This document shows, one piece after another, positions 61,138 through 64,000 of a stretch of 64,000 nt of DNA; positions within the stretch are counted from its first letter, which is position 1, and every line of letters begins with the position of its first letter. The position numbers were made by a program, and so were the translations under genes. The stretch covers positions 93,077 to 157,076 of the forward strand of contig NW_005201269.1 in assembly GCF_000372725.1 (NCBI RefSeq), written 5' to 3'. A model generated the notes under the pieces. The model saw only the letters and a list, made by a program, of their open reading frames with translations, was not told where the DNA came from and did no database searches. Origin of the DNA: Emiliania huxleyi CCMP1516 (lineage: Eukaryota; Haptophyta; Isochrysidales; Noelaerhabdaceae).

Positions 61138-61308
61138 CGGAGGCGGGGAGGCTCGTTACGGTGGTGATGAGTGTCGAACGCGGGCCCTAAAATTTCAGTA
61201 TTCTTTTCGGGTTCGCGGGCTTGCAGTCGCTTCAACCGCCACAAGCTGGGACATCCCAGCGGCGCCGCGTTCGGAGCAGCACGCACAGCTGGGTACTCCC
61301 AGACTGCA

Positions 61309-63354
61309 ATGGAGTCGTGCCGAATAACCGTGTTCGGCGACGAAGGAGTCCTCCAATCTGTGCGCGGCCACACGCCGGAGCGGCACAAGGATGAAGGCCG
61401 CCACGCTACAATTCGACAGCCAAAGGTATCGCGTGTGGCCGGTCCCGACCCTGCGACGGCCACTCTTCACGAGCGGAAGCTGGCTCGCACGAGTGCCTTC
61501 CTATCTCTGCCGCAAGAGCTGCTCGATGCCGTGGTCGTGCATGCCTGCGCGAGTGGCGAGCTGCGGGCGGTGCCAACGAGCGTCCACGAAGACGAGTGGA
61601 GAGTCACTGCTAGCCGAGTGGTGCAGCCGATGGTGATGCTGGCACGCCTCTGTGCCACCTGCGTCGCTCTCCGCAAGGCAGCACGTTCCGAAATCGAGCG
61701 GCGCGCCAAGCGAGCCGCCGACGTGCGTGGCGGCACTCCGACTGAGGAGCCGCACTCGCTCATCGCCCTCTACGTGCGTGCGCTCTCTGTCGCCTACCCT
61801 CCCAAGATGAAGCCCTGGTCGTCACTGTGCCGCATGGTGGAGCGCTCCGGGCGAGGGAGGCGCCTTGCCCGCCACTCGTGCTGCACGGCGATGGAAGGGA
61901 CGGAAGTGCTGCTCAAGTGCGACTCGTGGCTGCAGTCGCCAGCCAACTACATGCAGAGCCAGCCGCACATCAACGACCGCATGCGCGAGATTCTCGTCGA
62001 CTGGCTCACCGAGCTGGGCGAGGGTCTCGCCGAAGTCGCGATCAGCCGGGGCGTCTTGTCGCAGTCGTTCCACCTCGCCGTGGCGCTCCTTGACCACCAT
62101 CTGGCCAGCGCCGACGGCCGCGGGACCAGCCGGCACAGGCTCCAGCTTGTGGGATGCGCGTGCTTTGGCGTGGCCTTCCAGTACGAGGACATCGTGCCGA
62201 GTCCCGACCGGCGCGGCTGTGCAGTCAACGACGAGGAGATGGCGCGTGCGATGGCGTACTTTGCCGACGCCGACGCCGACGCGACCTTCCAGGCGGAGTA
62301 TGTGGCAACTTGCCGCAAGGTGAGGCGCATGGAACTGGCGGGGCTAGCCGCCAGCACGACGCTGGTCCTCGTCGAGCGGCTTCTGCGCGAGCTCGTGCGA
62401 GGCGTCTCGGGCGAGTTCCAACCAAACGGAGGCGGTAGGTACATCGCCCGGCACGGATCCGACGACCCCGAGCGCACACTCAAGTACGCGTGCCTCTACC
62501 TTGCCGAGCTCTCGCTCACGAGGTACTCGCTGCTCCGCTGGCGGCGCTCCGTCGTCGCGGCAGCGAGCGTGCGTGCCGCGTGCGTGCTGGTCGACCCGCT
62601 CGACAGGGCCATCATCAGCATCGGTGCGCTCGACGACGGTCTCCTCGTCAACGCCGCTTCAGGCAGGCCAGGGCTACGCAGCCTCTTCCCGCGGCGGCTG
62701 CTCGGCCACTCGGACGACGAGACAGACGCGGCGACCAGCGAGCTTCTGCGCGTGGTCAAGCTCGCCCCCATCCAGACGATCTCTGGGACGAGCCGCCCAA
62801 GCGCCATCTTTCAGAAGTACCAGAGGCAGCAGTTTGACGCGGTGGCAGACCTGCACGTTTTGGTCGCGAAGATGCCGACCTACTGCACGCTGCTCGAGTC
62901 GCCACCAGCTCTTCGCACGGCGGCGGAAAAGGAGGCGATGGCGGCTGGGGCGGCGCGAAGGGCTGCAGCGGTGGCGGAGGTGGCAGCCCAGGCGGAGGCT
63001 GAGGCAGCGACGGCGGTGGCGGAGGCGGAGGCGGCGGTACTTGGCGTGCGCGCGGTCAAAGCATATGAGGCGAAAAAGGCGGCGGCGGAGGCGGAGGCGG
63101 CGGCGGCGGCGGCGGTGGAGGCAGCGGCGGTGGCGAAGGAGGCAGCGGCGAGGGTGGCGGTGCTCCGGAAGGCGGAGGCGGAGGCGGCGGTGGCGAAGGA
63201 GGCAGCGGCGAGGGTGGCGGTGCTCCGGAAGGCGGAGGCGGAGGCGGCGGCGATGGACGCAGCGGCGGCGGAGAAGGAGGCGATGGCGGCTGGGGCGGCG
63301 TGCAGGGCTGCGGCGGTGGCGGTGGAGGCGGCGGCGGGGGCGGATGCTGATTAG
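61309..63354 (+). CDS. F-box/cyclin protein (cyclin-F-like) with alanine-rich tail
   Basis: 681 aa, no intron, ATG 61309. An F-box-like segment sits at about residues 60-105 (TSAFLSLPQELLDAVVVHAC, ARLCATCVALRKAARSEIER). The cyclin N-fold is clear: WLQSPANYMQSQPHINDRMR, EILVDWLTELGEGLAEVAIS, QSFHLAVALLDHHLAS, LQLVGCACFGVAFQYEDIVP. The cyclin C-fold follows: LKYACLYLAELSLTRYSLLR, VAAASVRAACVLV. Cyclin F is the known F-box-cyclin combination; it recruits substrates to SCF rather than activating a CDK. The last 150 residues are an AEAEAAA/AKEAAARVAVLRK repeat, including a 60-bp tandem duplication at 63135-63248. Frame continues upstream but without ATG; tattcttttcgg at 61199 may mark the transcription start. 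Confidence 0.82.
   Translation: MESCRITVFGDEGVLQSVRGHTPERHKDEGRHATIRQPKVSRVAGPDPATATLHERKLARTSAFLSLPQELLDAVVVHACASGELRAVPTSVHEDEWRVTASRVVQPMVMLARLCATCVALRKAARSEIERRAKRAADVRGGTPTEEPHSLIALYVRALSVAYPPKMKPWSSLCRMVERSGRGRRLARHSCCTAMEGTEVLLKCDSWLQSPANYMQSQPHINDRMREILVDWLTELGEGLAEVAISRGVLSQSFHLAVALLDHHLASADGRGTSRHRLQLVGCACFGVAFQYEDIVPSPDRRGCAVNDEEMARAMAYFADADADATFQAEYVATCRKVRRMELAGLAASTTLVLVERLLRELVRGVSGEFQPNGGGRYIARHGSDDPERTLKYACLYLAELSLTRYSLLRWRRSVVAAASVRAACVLVDPLDRAIISIGALDDGLLVNAASGRPGLRSLFPRRLLGHSDDETDAATSELLRVVKLAPIQTISGTSRPSAIFQKYQRQQFDAVADLHVLVAKMPTYCTLLESPPALRTAAEKEAMAAGAARRAAAVAEVAAQAEAEAATAVAEAEAAVLGVRAVKAYEAKKAAAEAEAAAAAAVEAAAVAKEAAARVAVLRKAEAEAAVAKEAAARVAVLRKAEAEAAAMDAAAAEKEAMAAGAACRAAAVAVEAAAGADAD
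63135..63250 (+). repeat. 60-bp tandem duplication inside the cyclin gene
   Basis: gcgaaggaggcagcggcgag and about 40 following bases occur twice in frame, giving two AKEAAARVAVLRKAEAEAA units. Confidence 0.9.
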
Positions 63355-64000
63355 TGCCAGGTGCGCGCCAGGGGCAGTCCCGTGCCTTGACCCTTGTGTT
63401 GTGCCTTGTGCGACTTGCGTATTGCGAGCGACAGCGAGAGAGGAGTTTTGGTAAAATTCTTTTCGAGTATAAATAAATAAAACGGACACGCCAAACGAGG
63501 GGCGGGAGAAGCGGAAGGGACAAGGGTGGTCCTCCCCACCCACTACGCACTAGCCACTTATACATGTCACGAGCAGGATCTTGGAAGGACGATCAGGGAC
63601 ACAGGGGAACGGTAAAAAAAACTGTTCAGTTTTCAAAGGCAAAAACGCCGGCGTACGCCCTCCCCTCACACTGACACTTCTCCCCTATTCCCAACTTTAG
63701 GTTGCGCACGTCTCCCAGCGAGCTAGGATCTCCGCTTTTTCTCCCCTAGTCATCCGCCCGCGCCGCGCGCCTCTATGGGCGTCTAGTGCAGCCACTGACA
63801 GAACTATTCCCGAGGAGTGGTCGACGTCTCGCCTGAAGTCGGGTGGGCTCGCGCACTGCTTAGCCCTAGGGGAGGGGTGTGTGTGAGGTGGTGGAATGGT
63901 AAGGTTTCAGGCCACAGGGGTGGGGGATTTGGGGGATGAGTCAGGAGCCGGCAGCCTTCCTACTGGACCTGAGTTCTCAGCTCTTCCGCCCGACGGGGTG
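63355..64000. other. Downstream flank with a retroposon relic
   Basis: No gene. gtaaaattcttttcgag at 63451-63467 resembles the motif found before several genes here. The remainder to the window end shows no domain-bearing frame. Confidence 0.5.
63468..63600 (-). mobile_element. SINE-like retroposon copy with TTTA tail
   Basis: On the minus strand: cctgtgtccctgatcgtcct at the 5' end, then ctcgtttggcgtgtccg and a ttttatttatttat tail. The 5' part matches the element at 43390-43573. Target-site duplication not clear. Confidence 0.55.

Overview
The window reads as nuclear DNA of a GC-rich, intron-bearing unicellular alga. A haptophyte (Emiliania/Gephyrocapsa/Chrysochromulina type) fits best, but this is inference. 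Reasons: eukaryotic housekeeping genes (PWP2, a UTP30/RSL1D1-type ribosomal-L1 protein, a HYDIN-like ciliary protein, a cyclin-F-like protein), a protein with a plausible bipartite plastid-targeting leader, extreme GC and simple-repeat content, many introns with GC donors, and short introns built from tandem repeats. A 100-base N run at 36564-36663 marks a scaffold gap. No rRNA, tRNA, CRISPR or bacterial operon was seen.

Layout. 1-4795: 3' part of an alpha-actinin-like gene (+) riddled with minisatellite introns. 4.8-6.7 kb: no gene, including an AT-richer island. 6.7-10.3 kb: a 16-bp repeat array, a 2OG-Fe(II) oxygenase (-), a short conserved-looking ORF (+) and a five-exon isochorismatase-family gene (-). 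10.3-15.3 kb: mostly non-coding, with retroposon tails and a 17-bp inverted-repeat pair 1.67 kb apart. 15.4-17.7 kb: F-box/RCC1 gene (-), a Sec1-like C-terminal exon (-) and a ShK-type protein (+). 17.8-20.8 kb: simple repeats. 20.8-24.4 kb: a small ORF and a HYDIN-like gene (-). 25.1-27.0 kb: proline-rich membrane protein (+). 27-31.8 kb: microsatellites, a CCCH zinc-finger exon, paired 140-bp direct repeats, a UBZ-like zinc-finger gene and a foldback/mobile region. 31.8-35.1 kb: a hypothetical gene and a DUF1800+PAN secreted protein (both -). 35.4-38.0 kb: ribosomal-L1 gene (+). 38.4-43.3 kb: SRPBCC-like gene (-), plastid-type protein (+), TPR/alanine-rich gene (-). 44.9-53.2 kb: CRAL-TRIO, ankyrin-MYND and RING-CH/ankyrin/TPR genes (+). 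53.4-54.0 kb: an exon cut by nested mobile elements. 54.2-63.4 kb: hypothetical nuclear gene (+), PWP2 (+), secreted alanine-rich protein (-), F-box/cyclin gene (+).

The genes do not form a pathway. PWP2 and the ribosomal-L1 protein both belong to ribosome biogenesis, and several others are ubiquitin/cell-cycle adaptors, but all appear independently transcribed.

The most interesting signal is in the introns. In at least five genes the intron starts with a copy of the first bases of the following exon, with AG|GY at both copies. This is what intron birth by tandem duplication of an exonic AG|GC or AG|GT site would leave. Short tandem units, notably an ATCTCCCC(A/T)-type decamer in either orientation, then fill these introns.
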